DNA of 64,000 bases from Hevea brasiliensis (Eukaryota > Streptophyta > Magnoliopsida > Malpighiales > Euphorbiaceae): NCBI RefSeq assembly GCF_030052815.1, contig NC_079499.1, positions 85,413,183 to 85,477,182 on the forward strand, read 5' to 3'. Each line of letters begins with the position of its first letter. The stretch's first letter is position 1. A program made the position numbers and the translations under genes. Shown piece after piece: positions 15,024-28,287 of the stretch. Below the pieces are notes generated by a model. That model was not told the origin of the DNA and made no database searches. It saw nothing but the letters and a program-made list of their open reading frames with translations.

Positions 15024-16679
15024 CTAGAGCCATTCATTATAATATCTTAGACCCATCTTCTTAAGATGTCGGTCTAACTGAGCTTGTGACATAGGCTTCA
15101 TGAATGGATCAGCTGGATTTTCAGCTGATGCTATTTTTTGCATGGCTACATCACCTCGCCCAACTATTTCTTTGATAATGTGGTAACGCCTTTTTATGTG
15201 TTTGGATTTCTGGTGAGACCAGGGTTCTTTAGCTTGTATGACCGCTCCATTGTTATCACAGTAGAGTGGAACTGCTGACTCAATGGAAGGAACTACTGCA
15301 AGTTCTATCACTAACTTCTTTATCCAAACAGCTTCTTTTGCAGCATCTGATGCAACAATATACTTAGCCTCTGTAGTGGAATCAGTAGTCGTACTCTATT
15401 TGAAACTTTTCTAATTGACTGCACCTCGATTACAAATAAACACAAACCCAAAGGTAGACTTTCTATCATCGATATTTGATTGGAAATCAGAATCAGTATA
15501 ACCATCCAATTGCAAGTCACCACCTCTATAAATCAAGAATAAATCCTTAGTTCTTCTCAAGTACTTAAGGATATTCTTGACAGCTATCCAGTGTTCCAAA
15601 CCTGGATTGGATTGAAACCTACTAGTCAAACTAACAGCATGTGTAATATCTAGCCTAGTACACATCATTGCATACATCAAACTTCCAATAGCCAAAGCAT
15701 ATGGAATCCTGGCCATTTTATCTCTTTCTTCAAGTGTCTTTGGAGATATCTCTTTAGAAAGGTGAAAGGTGGATAGCATGTTTCACTGGTAACAATCCTC
15801 TCTTGGAATCAAGCATGTTAAACCTCTTTAACACATTTTCCAAGTATAGACTTTGGGATAAACCAATTATTCTTTTCGCTCCATCTTTATAGATGCGAAT
15901 TCCAAGAATATAGGTTGCCTCCCCTAAGTCTTCATGGAGAATGTATTTGATAACCATACCTTTACAGCTGTCAACATACCTATGTCATTACCTATCAACA
16001 TAATATCATCCACATATAAGACAAGGAAAATGATAGCACTATCACTAACTGTCTTATATACACATGGTTCATCCATATTTTTAATAAAACCAAATGACTT
16101 AATAACTTCATCAAAATGGATGTTCCAACTCCTCGAAGCTTGTTTCAACCCATAAATGGATCGCTTTAGCTTGCATACCTTGGAACCATCTTGGGATTCA
16201 AAACCCTAGGTTGTTCCATGAAAAAGTTTTCTTCAATGTATCCATTGAGAAAAGCTATTTTGACATCCATCTGCCAAATCTCATAATCATAGTATGCAGC
16301 TATTGCTAATAGAATCCTAATTGATTTAAGCATGGCAACAGGTGAGAAAGTCTCCTCATAGTCAATTCCTTGCTTTTGGTGAAACCCTTTCACTACTAGC
16401 CTTGCTTTATAGGTCTTTATCTTTCCATCAGAACCAATTTTATTCTTGAAAACCCATTTATTCCCTACAGGTAAAATACCTTCAGGTGGGTCAACAAGAT
16501 CCCAAACTTGATTCTTATACATGGAATCAATTTCGAATTTCATAACTTCAATCCATTTTAAAGAGTCTATATCTGATATAGCTTCTTCATAGGTAAGTGG
16601 ATCATCTCCATGATCTACTTCTTCATAAGTAAACAACTCTTGTTCATCTTCATGAAGAAAACCATATCTCACTGGTGGG
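15024..16679 (-). pseudogene. Copia C reverse transcriptase and RNase H
   Basis: The RT begins with a typical Copia pattern (EAISDIDSLKWIEVMKFEID), then GNKWVFKNK, ARLVVKGFHQKQGIDYEETF and QMDVKIAFLNG, carrying the first catalytic Asp. The YVDD active site is in FLVLYVDDIMLIGND near 16020. The thumb, connection and RNase H follow, with LYCDNNGAVIQAKEP and KHIKRRYHIIKE, ending at GLRYYNEWL. At least three frame changes (near 16150, 15940 and 15760) and a break near 15315 separate the pieces. It would copy element RNA into DNA in virus-like particles if intact. Confidence 0.9.
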
Positions 16680-18228
16680 TGAGATATCCTGGTTGATCTG
16701 CGAGGAATTATTGTAGATGTTTCATAAATAGGTGTAGGTTGACTAGATGGATCTATATCTATTTGATCTATTGGTTAGTTAAAATTCTCCAATTCTGACT
16801 CTATTTGCCTTCCTTTGCCTCCTTCTTGAATAAATTATTGTTTAAGAAATATGGCATTTCTGCTTACCACAACCTTTTGTGATATAGGCAAATAAAACTA
16901 TCCAAAACTTTCTTTTGGATATCCAACAAATCGACCCTTTTCTGATCTGGTTTCTAATTTATCAGTGTTCAGCTTTTTGATAAAATCTGGACAACCCCAA
17001 ATCCTAACATGCTTAAGACTTAGTTTTCTTCCATACTATATCTCATAAGGTGTGGAAGAAACTGATTTTGATGGAATCCTATTCAGAATATGCAAAGCTG
17101 ATTCTAATGCAAATCCCAAAAGGAGATTGGCATATCAGTGTAGCTCATCATACTACTTACCATATCTAATAGGGTACGATTTCTCCTTTCAGATATACCA
17201 TTTAGCTGTGGCATTCCTGGAGGAGTCAGCTGGGAAACAATGCCATGCTCTTTCAAGTATTCATCAAATTCAGTACTTAAGTATTCACCTGCACGATCTG
17301 ATCGAAGAGCTTTAATACTTTTTCCTGTTTGATTTTCTACTTCATATTTAAATTCTTTGAAGTTTTCAAAGGATTCATGTTTGTATTTCATTAAATACAA
17401 ATACCCAAACCTTGATTTATCATCAGTAAAGGTAATAAAGTAATGAAAACCGCCTATAGCCATTTTTTTAAATGGACCACATACATCACTATGTATTAGC
17501 TCCAAAATATTTTCAACTCTTAGTCCTTATCCAACAAAGGGTGATCTAGTCATTTTGCCTTGAAGGCAGGATTCACAAGTTGGAGTAGGTTCAGAACCTA
17601 ATGAGGATAAAATCCCCATTTTCTCTAGTTTTGCAATCCTATCTTCTGCAACATGACCTAATCTTAAGTGCTAAATATATTTTGAACTAGAGTTGATTTT
17701 CATCATAGCATTGCATTCTTTTAGATTGCTTGCATTCAATTTGTGTTTATCATTATTATCCAAATAATAAAGACCATCATGCATATAACCCAAGCCAACA
17801 TATTTATTTTCAAAATAAATATTGCAAACATCATTTGTGAACTGAAATTCATAATCATTTCTAGTCAAACTAGATATAGAAATGATGTTCTTAAATGCAT
17901 CAGGTACATACAAAATATTATTCAAGCACAAAACATGTCCACACATGTAAAAAGATTTAGATCCTATGGCTAAAGCTTCAACAGTTGAGTCATCGCCAAT
18001 CTGGAGTCAAACATCTCGAGTATGCAAGCTGCTACTGTTTGCTAGTTTCTGCATATCATAAGAAATGTGAGAACTGGTACCAGTATCTAAAACACAAGCT
18101 GTAGATGAACTATGAGAATCATTAGCATCTAAATAACAAGATAGAGACATATCTTCTGAAAGTGTATCCTTCTTGTCCTTCAAAGAAGCAAGATACTCTG
18201 GGCACTTCCTTTTCCAGTGCCCATCCTT
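16680..18228 (-). pseudogene. Copia C protease and integrase
   Basis: Right after the zinc knuckle comes a protease motif, VLDTGTSSHIS (Copia DTG-SH type). The GAG-pre-integrase region follows, with HLRLGHVAEDRI and the CESCLQGK zinc residues near 17570-17660, then the integrase core. All three acidic residues can be seen: IHSDVCGPF, ALRSDRAGEY and NGISERRNRTLL. The tail continues to FVGYPKESFG. Several in-frame stops are present (for example after DPV-equivalent positions near 18010, 17670 and 17525). Confidence 0.88.
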
Positions 18229-19013
18229 CTAGCAGTGGAAACACTTTTCTTTACCTCCATCAGCTTTGGTCTTCCTTTTTTGTTTGGCTATCTTCTTGGA
18301 AGGTCCTAGAATTTGAGGTTTCCTTTTCTTATTGCTCTTCTTCTTGTTGGACTTTCCAGCAGAAGAAGATGCAATCAAAGCTACCTCTTTTCCTTTATAG
18401 CCCGTCATATTCTTTTGGGCAATAACAAGCATTTTAAGTAAACCAGCCAAGGTGTATTCCTACTTGGTCATATGGAAATTTGTCACAAAATTCCCAAATG
18501 ACTCAGGTATGGACTGAAGGATCAAATCCGCTGTAGTTGGAGATCCATGTTAAAGTTAAGATGTTCTAGCTGGTCTATAAGCCGAATCATCTTGTGGATA
18601 TGATCCCCAACATTTTGTCCCTCAGACATCTTCATGTAGAATAGCTGTCTAGATATCTCATACCTAGCATTCCTACTGTGCTCACCATACAACTCTTGCA
18701 GGTGAAGAAGGATCTCACTTGTACTCTGCATGTTCTCATGCTGCTTCTGTAACTCATTGCTCATAGAAGCAAGAATATAACATTTGGCTCTCATATCATG
18801 CTCCTTCCACTTGTCCAAAGTATCAATTTCCTCTTGAGTGGCCTCAAGAGGTAAGGGACCAGGAACCTTTGAGTCTAGAACATATCCAATATGTTCTAGG
18901 TTCAGGACAAGTTTTAAATTTCTTAGCCAATCAGAATGATTAGGTCCCGTCAACCTATTGTGATCAAGTATGCTCGCAAGTATATTGGATAATGGTGGTT
19001 GTTGTGTGCTCAT
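18229..19013 (-). pseudogene. Copia C gag
   Basis: Starts at ATG 19013 (MSTQQPPLSNILASILDHN), followed by a Copia gag core with LTGPNHSDWLRNLKLVL and the MRAKCYILASMSNELQ region. A frameshift near 18530 separates it from the basic C-terminal part (KSNKKKSNKKRKP). The zinc knuckle CX2CX4HX4C is present (CFHC then KDGHWKRKC), but the codon after CFHC is TAG at 18229-18231. Gag would form the particle and bind RNA. Confidence 0.9.
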
Positions 19014-20628
19014 TGTTATCAGAAGAATAACTACAGAAAATAACTAGGTTAATTAGTAAATGTATCAAGTAATTAACTAAAATGATTATGGTCTTTTAAT
19101 CAAATTGGTCCTCCCACTAACTTGGCAAATCCTACACTTTCAAAGTAGGAAACGGAAATCCTAGTTGGATAGATTTCTAGTGGGTGATTGAATTCTTATA
19201 GTCTTATTAATTATCCTCAGGCACATCCATTATTGGAATTACAATAAACTATAAGTGAGCAACTCCTTACCCATCACATCTTATGTGAGGTTCAATCATT
19301 AATCTAGCCCCTAATGCTCAAAATCTCAAGCACATCCATTATTGATTTATCTTGCATTAGTTAAGTTGATCCCATTAAGCCAGTAAACATGCAAATAATT
19401 TTAATGTCCTTAGGCACATCCATTATTGGCTATCAACTTATTTACATATTTACAATATCTCATGCTTAGTAATTATTCTTAAGAAAATCTCTTAAATTAA
19501 ATGCATCACATACAAGTATTTAAAATTTCTTAAAATAATTACCTCAATGGAGGGCTCATGATATAATTACTTTAATTATACCATTTCCAACTTAATCATT
19601 TGTTTAGAAGATTTAGTGGTCGGCTTAATTACTATTATGGTCTCACTTTGCACATTATCCAATTAGCATGCATAAATCATATACTTGCATACATTCCCAT
19701 ACATCTTATACATACATGGATAAACAATAAATATAGTATGATCATGGACTTTCTAAGGGATTCAATTCTGAGCCACCAAGAATTGAATCAGGGCATTCCT
19801 AGGTACATTTCATTCATTCATTTTATAAGAGTTGCTGAAGGAGTAAATAATCAACACTTGATCTTGAATTCCTCCCACTGGTCCCACCAATGCTCTTGAC
19901 CTCCTTGATCTTCTTGCAATCCAATTACATTGTAATCCTTGGCATACTAAGGTGAATTTACAAGAATATGGACTTTAAAGTCCTTAAAAAAATGAAATTA
20001 CAACCCAAATTATTACAACACTTATAATACATGCCACCAAAAATAAAATTAATTATTTTACAACCCAAAGAAAAATAAAAGAAATAAATCCAATCACATT
20101 GGTCCTTTATTGTCCATGATCATCCATCATGCATATTTCCATTTAACAATTAAATAAAACATACACACTAAAATTAAATTGAATATCTCATATTCAACTA
20201 AAAAATTCAAATTTAAATCTCATTCAAACAAACTTAAAAATTCAGATTTGAATCACATTCAAACAAATTTAAAAAATTTAGATTTGAATCTCATTCAAAT
20301 AAATTTAAAAATTTAGATTTGAATCTCATTCAAACAAATTTAAAAATTCAGATTTGAATCTCATTCAAACAATTGAATCAAAATTTAATTGTGTGATTAA
20401 AATTCTTAATTAAACAATTTAATTAAGCATGGGCCTAATTATGGGCCTTAAATGCCAAGCCCATACATCAAACCCAAACCATGCGCATGGTTGGTGTTCA
20501 CAACCATGCAAGCTGCCACACATGAGGACTTCAACATGTAGCCGCCACCATTGGTTAGTCCAAATAGCTTTAGATCAATTCAATTCACATAATTAAATCT
20601 CAATAATCAATCTAAACGGCAAATATAG
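19014..20628 (-). other. 5' leader of Copia C
   Basis: 1.6 kb between gag and PBS without coding signal. Three dispersed copies of GCACATCCATTATTG lie near 19221, 19331 and 19411. A 35-36 bp tandem repeat lies at 20205-20370. The 99-codon plus-strand ORF at 19600 has no domain. Confidence 0.75.
20205..20370 (-). repeat. 35-36 bp tandem repeat in Copia leader
   Basis: Five imperfect units built on GATTTGAATCTCATTCAAAC; the CTCATTCAAA word recurs at 20219, 20254, 20290, 20325 and 20360. Confidence 0.85.
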
Positions 20629-20642
20629 TGGCTCTGATACTA
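20629..20642 (-). other. Primer-binding site of C
   Basis: Minus-strand TAGTATCAGAGCCA next to the 5' LTR matches the tRNA-Met type PBS TGGTATCAGAGC with one change. It fixes the right LTR as the 5' LTR. Confidence 0.7.
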
Positions 20643-20644
20643 AT

Positions 20645-22734
20645 TGAATGAGCGGAAGCATGGTGATGAGTTCATTAGAGCATTGAATTTCAAAAATTTT
20701 CTTCTAGGGTTACATGCATCATACCACATCTCTTATGTGCTTAATTAATTTCAATGCTCGATTGCATATTAAAACACTTTTAATATGTATTAGGATCCAT
20801 GTTTGCCATTCAAGATTGTGAATTAACAAATTAATTCATTTAAACCCTAGTTTAAAAGAGGAGTTAAAGCACTAACCTCTTTGATTCACTATGGATGTAA
20901 TTGGCACCTTTAGGAAGCACCTAGGACCCCAAGTATTATCCCTCTAGCTTGTCCACACTAAGATCACCAATGGGCAGCCCCCAATTTGCTTCTCAAACCT
21001 TTGCCAACCAATTATAAATTGGGTTTTTGCCTTTAGAGAGGTTGTATGTGTGTATAGGACACTAGAAACAATTTCTAGCAATTTTAATTCAAAAGGAATG
21101 GAGTGATTCTCTTTAAATTGATGAAAAAAGATGAAGAGAAGAGAGAGAGAGAGGTGTGCCTCCACACATAAGAGAGAAAGGAGAGGTGGCTGATTTTTTC
21201 TTATAATTTCTCTTTATATAATTAGGTCAAGTAATCACTTAAACCCTATGCCACATGTCACCATCACATTGCATTTTATTTTTAATTGACTTAATTACAT
21301 TAAGCCAAATGTCAAAGCTAGACTTAATCTTGGATTTGATCAACTTGCATGATAGGAAGACAAATGGCAAACTTATATGATGCCATGTGTCACCATGTGA
21401 AATGACCAAATTACCCTTATTTTATAATTTTGAGTTCTCAACCCAAAATCATTATTTCTCCTCTTCAAATCAATTTATATCAAATATAAATTAATTAATT
21501 AATCTCTATTAATTAATTTCTCACAATTAAATTCATATTTAAACACTTTAAATATAAATATAACTTATACTATACATCCAATAACCTAGATTTGGTTTCA
21601 AGCCATGCTAGACACTTTGCAATCTTATTGCAAACTAAACCTATTTAATTAATCAATTAAACTCTTTAATTAATCAATTAAATAATATTTAACTTGGTGA
21701 TTAACTTGTGTATGTGTGTGACTCAATAGGCTCATCACTAATTGGCAATGAGATATGATATTAACTATTAATATCATCAAAACTCCTTCTTACTATAAAT
21801 GATTTCTCTAAATCATTTTAGGCATCTCATAAACCATGGTTGACACCTAGCATAGCATGCCATGGCCATCCAATCAGTAATAAGGAATACCTTAAATGAA
21901 CCTATAATCATATATTACCATGCACTAGAATCTCTTTGTTACAAAATCCCAATTCGAGCTGGAGTCATGGTTTATGTCAAACCCCATTTGTTATGAATAT
22001 TATGTTCTCTTTTAATTCCAGTTCTTGATTAATTAGATTTTCTTGTCAGAAACTCTTTTTTGACTAAATCTGTCTGTCCTGGCCAGGAACTTGAAACATC
22101 AAGAATAATTAAATGAACATAGGACTTTATCTCTATTTACTTAGGGTAACAGATTCCATCTTGATCAACACCTACCTCCATATATAACTTGTAGGAGCCA
22201 ACACATGCCCATATATCCATACACAGTATAAGTATGAAAGCAGTATCAAACTCAAACCACCTATATATAAGATAACTGTGTTATCTCAGGTCTAAAGATT
22301 ATATGCATTGATATGATATATGAAAATGCATTGACAAGAGTAAATTCATGTGCTTGTCATATGCGTCACTGGTTTGGCTTACTTATTATGTATAAGTGCC
22401 TATCATGTTTGTTATATGGCATGAGACGCACCATTCTATCTTATTTATATCTCATATAAATACCTTGGGGGCAAACATGATTACAATCTTTCTAGATAAG
22501 TAATGTCCTGTGTGAAGTATCCTCGATTGTGAACCAATTTATGATACTTTGTGCTAGAAATACTATCACTCATATTCTTAATAACTTAAGAATAGAATTT
22601 CTAACAAAATATCAATGGACCTTTTCTATTACACATAAATACATTATTTAAATGGAAAAGTGAAATTGCCTTTTATTCATAAAATATGAACAAGATACAT
22701 ACTAAATGATATGCTCTAAGGCATACTACTAACA
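20645..22734 (-). repeat. 5' LTR of Copia C
   Basis: 2090 bp, TGAATGAGCGG... to ...TACTACTAACA, paired with 12897-15009. Small indels (for example a missing segment around 21390 relative to 13650) account for the length difference. Confidence 0.95.
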
Positions 22735-23981
22735 GTGTCTTATGACAGTTTAGTGCCAATGAGTAGCTAAAAAGTAAGGTAAGCTAACTGGCTTTCTCTC
22801 CTTCATACACCACAAGAAAAATAAGTCTCTAGAACCCACAATGCTATTACTTTGCCCTCTGCCTAAGACAGTGTAAGAAATAAATGTATGAAGATATTTC
22901 AACACAGGATCCAATATCCCAATTGCCTTTGCTGTCCTCTGCCTATAATATCCTCCATAAGGAGCAATTTCCTTCCAGAATTTAATAGGATCATAAATGG
23001 TTTGTTGCCACTCAATGCTCTTATATCTAACATCTTGAAAACTAAAGATTGCACTCATAGAGCCCATATCTAACTCTCTATCAATATCAGCACATCTAAA
23101 GCAGATTACATCTCTATGGCCAGGGATAGTAGGTTTGAAATTCAACCTTAGGGAACTCAAAAATTCCAAAGTCAAATCTTTATACACTGGTTCCCTGATC
23201 CTAGCAAACTCAGTCCAATTGACAGCATCTGAATAAGCAAACATAGAATCATAAATGCCTAATTCTCTTAAAATTTGCTCATCTATATATTTACTTGCTG
23301 CAATGGGCTTAGAGGCTAAAATCTCATGTGTATTTTTCATATCTATGTCTTTGTAAGCCCAAGATAATGGAGAAATTACCTCCTCTATGTCATCTGTAGA
23401 TGCTGAACGTGCTGTCGAAGCATTGGCAGGCTGAGAAAATGTTAAGGGCAACTGAAATGCAGGAATTGGAGCAATTGGTGATGGAATTGATTATGCTGAC
23501 CTTGTTCTCTTACTAACTGGCTTTGAGGAAACCCTAGGTGAAGATTGTAAATCCATGGGAATAGGGGATGACCCTTTCTTTTCGCAATAGAGGCTTTCTT
23601 GGTTCTACCTGTAGCCATTTTGGTTTTAGTTTTAGGTTTGGCTTAAGTTGGCACAGGTTCAGGCATTGGTTCTTGAACTTGGGTTTCGGTAATGGGTGTT
23701 TCAATAGGGGTCTCAATGGCAGGGGCTAGGATGGGGGTTTCTATGGCAGCTTCATGTTGTGGTGTGAGAGGTGTCGACAGAATGAGGGAGGGTGTTTGGT
23801 TTTGGGGTAGTGGTGGTGAAGGTGGTGGTGGCGGGCTTGGTGGTGATTGTGGTGGTGGTGGCAGGCTTGAACTTGGGGTAGGGTTTGCGCTAGCAGAAGG
23901 TGAAGAAGGAGTGGCCATTTTAAATTTAGTAGACCTTTTGGATTTTCGGAGCTTGTGGGTAGACCAAATCTTGGTTCTCAC
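22735..23981 (-). pseudogene. Athila ORF-1-like protein, N-terminal part of E
   Basis: Likely start is ATG near 23919 (MATPSSPSAS), with a Pro/Ser-rich head (PPPPQSPPSPPPPPSPPLPQ) and a basic segment (KPKTKTK, RTKKASIAKRK). The conserved core runs from about 23400 to 22750: YKDIDMKNTHEILASKPI, LTLEFLSSLRLNFKP, ILDPVLKYLHTFISYTVLGR and SRDLFFLWCMKERKPVSLPY, the pattern of the ATHILA ORF-1 family. Stops lie at 23643 and 23490 and at 22750-22752 (TAA where CAA is likely), with a frameshift near 23575. It continues at 12896 beyond Copia C. Function unknown; no signal peptide or clear membrane segment seen. Confidence 0.8.
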
Positions 23982-26900
23982 TGTCACACCTTACCCCTCT
24001 GTAAGGCATGACATGATCCCGTAGAATACCTAATGAAGTACCGAACTTCACCTACCGATAACTCATTAAGTACCCTACAAGGGATTTTAAAATCATTTTC
24101 TTACTTTTTAGAAGTGGTCAGCATTTTCTTATAGGTATTAAAACATTTAATTAGAATTTGTAAACTAGTTAAAATTTTTGTCCCTTTTTATTTTTCCCCA
24201 AATTTTAGAAAAATTTCGACAGAGTGCCATTTGTATTTTGATAAAACAGTTCTTCAAATACCTGTAAAAAGTACTTCCAATGATTTATCTCATCAACTTT
24301 ATCAAATCAACCTCCATCACAACTAATTTCAACATCATTTCTCAAATTCCAAAAATTCAAATAAGTAATTTCCAATTCAAATAACATCCAAAATAATACT
24401 AAGTAATTTCATTCAAATTAAAACAAAATACATTCATTCATACTTCATTAAAATTAAAACAAATTACATTCATCCAAAATTTACATTAGAAAAATCTAAA
24501 CTAATTTTATTACAAACTTTATACAACTGCTCATGACCAGTTCTACATGTACATGCATTTACATATATCAAAATCATTATTACAATCAGGGTATAAAATA
24601 TACCCGATAGAACTTCAGGGAAGGTGTTTCCACAATCCTTAACAGCTCACTCTGCTGCTCCTCTAGTCTCAATATCTGCGGCAGCAATAACAGCCATCGC
24701 TGAGTACTATAACTCAGTGTTGCATAATATACTAAAATAACATTTATGCAGAATTTAAATCATATTTATTCAAAAACTGAACTGAATATGAGAAATAAAT
24801 ACAAAACATGATTTATAAGCTTTTAATCCAAACAATTTCATTTCAAAAGTCTCAAAACAAATTTCATCAAAACATAGTTATATCATGCCATTCGAAACAA
24901 TAATCATCTCAATAGCAAGAGGCTTATGAGAAGTCACATCACAAGGCTAGCTAGCTCAAATATATGGATATCCATTTAATTTCTTCTTCTACTGGCACAC
25001 ATCTCAACACTTCAGCCAGAGAAGGAATCAAAATTCGAAACTGATTTCCCCCACTAGTTGTGCTAGTGAGGTATTCAAATATATGGTCATGACACTGTGG
25101 TTTCAAAACTATCTTAAGAATTTACTAAACATTTATTGTCATTTCAAACACAAACAATAAATCTTTCAACAATTTAAATCAAAAGCATAATAAACATTTC
25201 AATCCAATTGTGTCACAATTTAATATCTCAATTCATTCAAAAATAATTTACAGAAGAAAATTTACAGAAATTCTATATTGTGCACAAACCTTATACGAGT
25301 CGCCTCTTGGCCTTGACTCAACACCTCAGGTTCTTTCCCAATATTCCTTTCCACTGAAACACACAGTTTCACAGTGTTTCAGTATCACAATTTATCATAA
25401 CTCCAAAGATAAATTTAAATCTACTTATACCTAGCTTTAATATGCTAAACTTGACGTTCTTTAAAATTTGTTTTTTGGGGTTACTATTCAATTTATTGAG
25501 TTTGTAATGCTTAATAGGTATGGGAATTGCAATTTCACTCACATACCACATTTTGGTTACCTAATTTGTTGGTTTTGGTTGTTTTCTCAAATTTTAAGTC
25601 TTTTAGGCAAAATTGCAAATTTTAAGTTTTGGTGTCTTGTCTTGCACTATTCTATTGGTCATGTTGCTGTTAGAATTTGGCTAAGTTTTCTTCATAGAAA
25701 TTGTTCGTTATTGTCTTAACTTTATTTTCCTTTTTGAATCACTCCATTTAGAGTTTTGTAGCTCAAGTTATAGCTATTTGAACATGGCTAGCTGGATTGA
25801 CCTAACACAAATTTTCTGGCCACCAACTTGGTTCTGGTAGTTTTAGGTCACTAATTTTGGGTGGCTAAATGACTTGGTTATGGGCATAATTTAGACTTGT
25901 GTTCTTCATGAAAGTTGTAGGACTATGTCTCAACTTTCTACTGGTAAAGTTTCAGGTCATTTGAACCTGCCTAGCCCAAGTAATGGCCAAATGAACAAAC
26001 ACTGTTCATTTGGTCATTTTTGTACAGGTCAGACTGCCTAATCCAGATTTGGGCAATTTGTTCACTATGCTATGGTCACTTTCTGGGCATGATTCCTAAA
26101 CAAAAAATGTGCCATTTTGTGTCTACTTTTATTTTCAATTGGCCTCACACCAATTGGATTTGTAAATTTTTAGTTTTGGTCCCTGAAAGGGACCTTAGTC
26201 ATGCTGCCTGCAAAATGTCCATAACCAATCCGAATTTCCATTTGGTTCCAACACTTCCAACACACTAAAATTGGTCATACATGACCATTTTTCAACTCAA
26301 ACAAGGTGAAACACACCATTTGACCAATTCTCAAAATTTTATCTCCTAAACCCTAGGTCTAAAACCCTAACTTCCATAAATTGTTACGTTTTACTAATTC
26401 AAAGCATATAAACATAATTTCTCAACTCATTCAAACATTCTAACATGTTTAATTCCATTAAAACTCTATGAACCTCAATATGCCCATATTGGCCGAATTC
26501 TCTAGGGGTTACTTATAAGTAAGATTTTTTTCATGTTTTCATAATTTCTAAGTTTATTCAACTATAAACACAATAATTAAACTTGAAATTTCAAGTTTAG
26601 CTTACTAACCTTTCTTTGAATTTCAAATCCTTCAATTCTCTATCTTTTTCCCTTTATTTTCTCCTTCAATCTTCTTATCTAGTACTAATAGCAAGTTTTC
26701 TTTAGAAATTTGGGGGATTTTATGTCTAATTTAGGGAGTTTGAAAAGGTTGAAATCAAGCTCTAATGGAGGTTTAGAGAGGGAGAGGGTGAGGAGAGAGA
26801 TGAGCCGGCTTTGGGTGAGGAAGAAGAATAATTTTATTTTTTCATTTTTTTGGTTTTATCCTCATTTTTGACTTGGTCAAAATAAATTCATTAATTTAAT

Positions 26901-27499
26901 AATTATTTATGAGGTCATCCATGATGTCATGGAAGGTGATGTCATAAACTTTTTCTTTCTTTTTTTTTTTTTACTTTTGCATTTATTTTTCCATTAGTTC
27001 TTTAATTTAATTCTTATTCCCAAAATTTTATTTTCTCCGATTTTATTTGACAGTTAGGTCAGGAGTCAGCTCCAGGAGTCAATTAACCAAATTGACCCTC
27101 GCCAGTTCGATCCAATTTGCAAATAATTCAATATTTCTTCTGAATCCCTGACCTATTTATTTAAACTGCTTAACAATTCTTTTTTATGATTTTCTCTTTT
27201 CCACTGTGTTCGCAATAGTCCTAAGGACCGCGGCGTCACATTTTCTGATTTGAAATTTGAGTTTAAATAGACCTCGTAATCCTTCCCGAGAAGGTCACCC
27301 ATCGCTGTGACTCTCTGCTCATTTAACTTATTATGTTCTGTTTTTCTTATTTATACTTAATTAATTGACAATTACTAATTATTTGTGTTCAGGGCTTATC
27401 TAGTTGTCTTAGATGTGGTTCTAATCCCATTAATTATTCATACTGACACCGGTCACTGGAATAGTAAAATATACCGGGCTATACAAATAGGGTGTTACA
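23982..27499 (-). repeat. 3' LTR of A
   Basis: 3518 bp, TGTCACACCTTACC... to ...GGGTGTTACA in plus direction. On the element strand a TATAAATA lies at 27355-27348, about 145 bp from the LTR start, a possible promoter. A palindrome of CCAAATGAACA/TGTTCATTTGG lies at 25987-26013. ORFs inside (25210, 25468, 26020 and others) recur in the partner LTR without coding conservation. Confidence 0.96.
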
Positions 27500-27530
27500 A
27501 TTCTCCCCTCCCCTCTCCCCCCCCCCCCCT
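27500..27530 (-). other. Polypurine tract of A
   Basis: A C-rich plus-strand run (minus strand: G13-14, then AGAGGGGAGGGGAGAAT) touches the 3' LTR, the expected position for the plus-strand primer. Confidence 0.85.
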
Positions 27531-27564
27531 TAATATAAATTTTGTCCCGAAATTTTATCTGGTA

Positions 27565-28287
27565 TCAATCTCTGAACAGCTGTCTCCTCATGTCCTCCTC
27601 TCGTTCCCAAGTAGCTTCTTGGCCTGAATGATGGTTCCACAGCACCTTCACCAACGGTATTTTCTTATTCCGTAGCTGCTTCACCTCATAAGCTAGAATC
27701 TCTATGGGTTCTTCCTCATATGTGAGGTCTGGATTCACTTCAATTTCTTCCACCGGTAGTACGTGAGATGGTTCTGATCGATAACTCCTCAACATAGATA
27801 CATGGAAGATACTATGTATCTTCTCTAGCTCTGGAGGTAATGCCAAACGATATGCCAAAGGACCCACTCTCTCTAGAACCTCATATGGCCCAATGAAACG
27901 AGGACTCAGTTTCCCCTTCCTACCGAATCTCATAATTCTCTTCCAAGAGGAAACCTTGAGGAATACTTTCTCACCCACTGCATACTCAATATCCCTTCTC
28001 TTTAAATCAATATAGGACTTCTGACGGTCTGATGTACTCTTAAGTTGATCTCTGATCACCCTGATCTTCTCCTCAGTCTGCTGAACAATTTCAGGCCCAA
28101 TCATCTTCCTTTCACTTACTTCATCCCAAGACAAGGGAGTTCTGCATTTTCTGCCATACAAAGCATCATATGGAGGCATCCCAATGCTTGATTGGTAGCT
28201 GTTGTTGTAAGCAAACTCAATCAAAGGCAAGTGTATGTCCCAACTACCCTCAAATTCAATCACACAAGCTCGTAGCATGTCCTCCAA
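27565..28287 (-). pseudogene. A integrase C-terminal part and chromodomain
   Basis: Reads on from the integrase core: EDMLRACVIEFEGSWDIHLP, YGRKCRTPLSW, the GPY/F-like module (KLSPRFIGPYEVLERVGPLA) and HSIFHVSMLRSY. The C-terminal chromodomain has EILAYEVKQLRNKKIPLVKV and EATWEREEDM. In Tekay elements the chromodomain is thought to bind heterochromatin marks and guide integration. The reading frame is open to its natural end. There is no insertion at the ERIIQ/ILED junction, unlike in B. Confidence 0.9.

Larger units (their letters stand above)
12897..22734 (-). mobile_element. Ty1/Copia element C, complete but decayed
   Basis: Two LTRs of about 2.1 kb flank a 5.6 kb interior coding on the minus strand in the Copia order gag, protease, integrase, RT, RNase H. 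The 5 bp on each side are GTGCC (12892-12896) and GTGTC (22735-22739), a target duplication with one change. The insertion splits the post-pol ORF of E. LTR length and the RNase H end (MGLRYYNEWL) suggest an Angela-like lineage, but this is tentative. Stops and frameshifts throughout show it cannot encode its own proteins now. Confidence 0.93.

Noticed and set aside
23692..24024. Glycine-rich plus ORF
   Set aside because: Antisense shadow of the Pro-rich head of the E post-pol ORF; it also crosses the LTR border of A.
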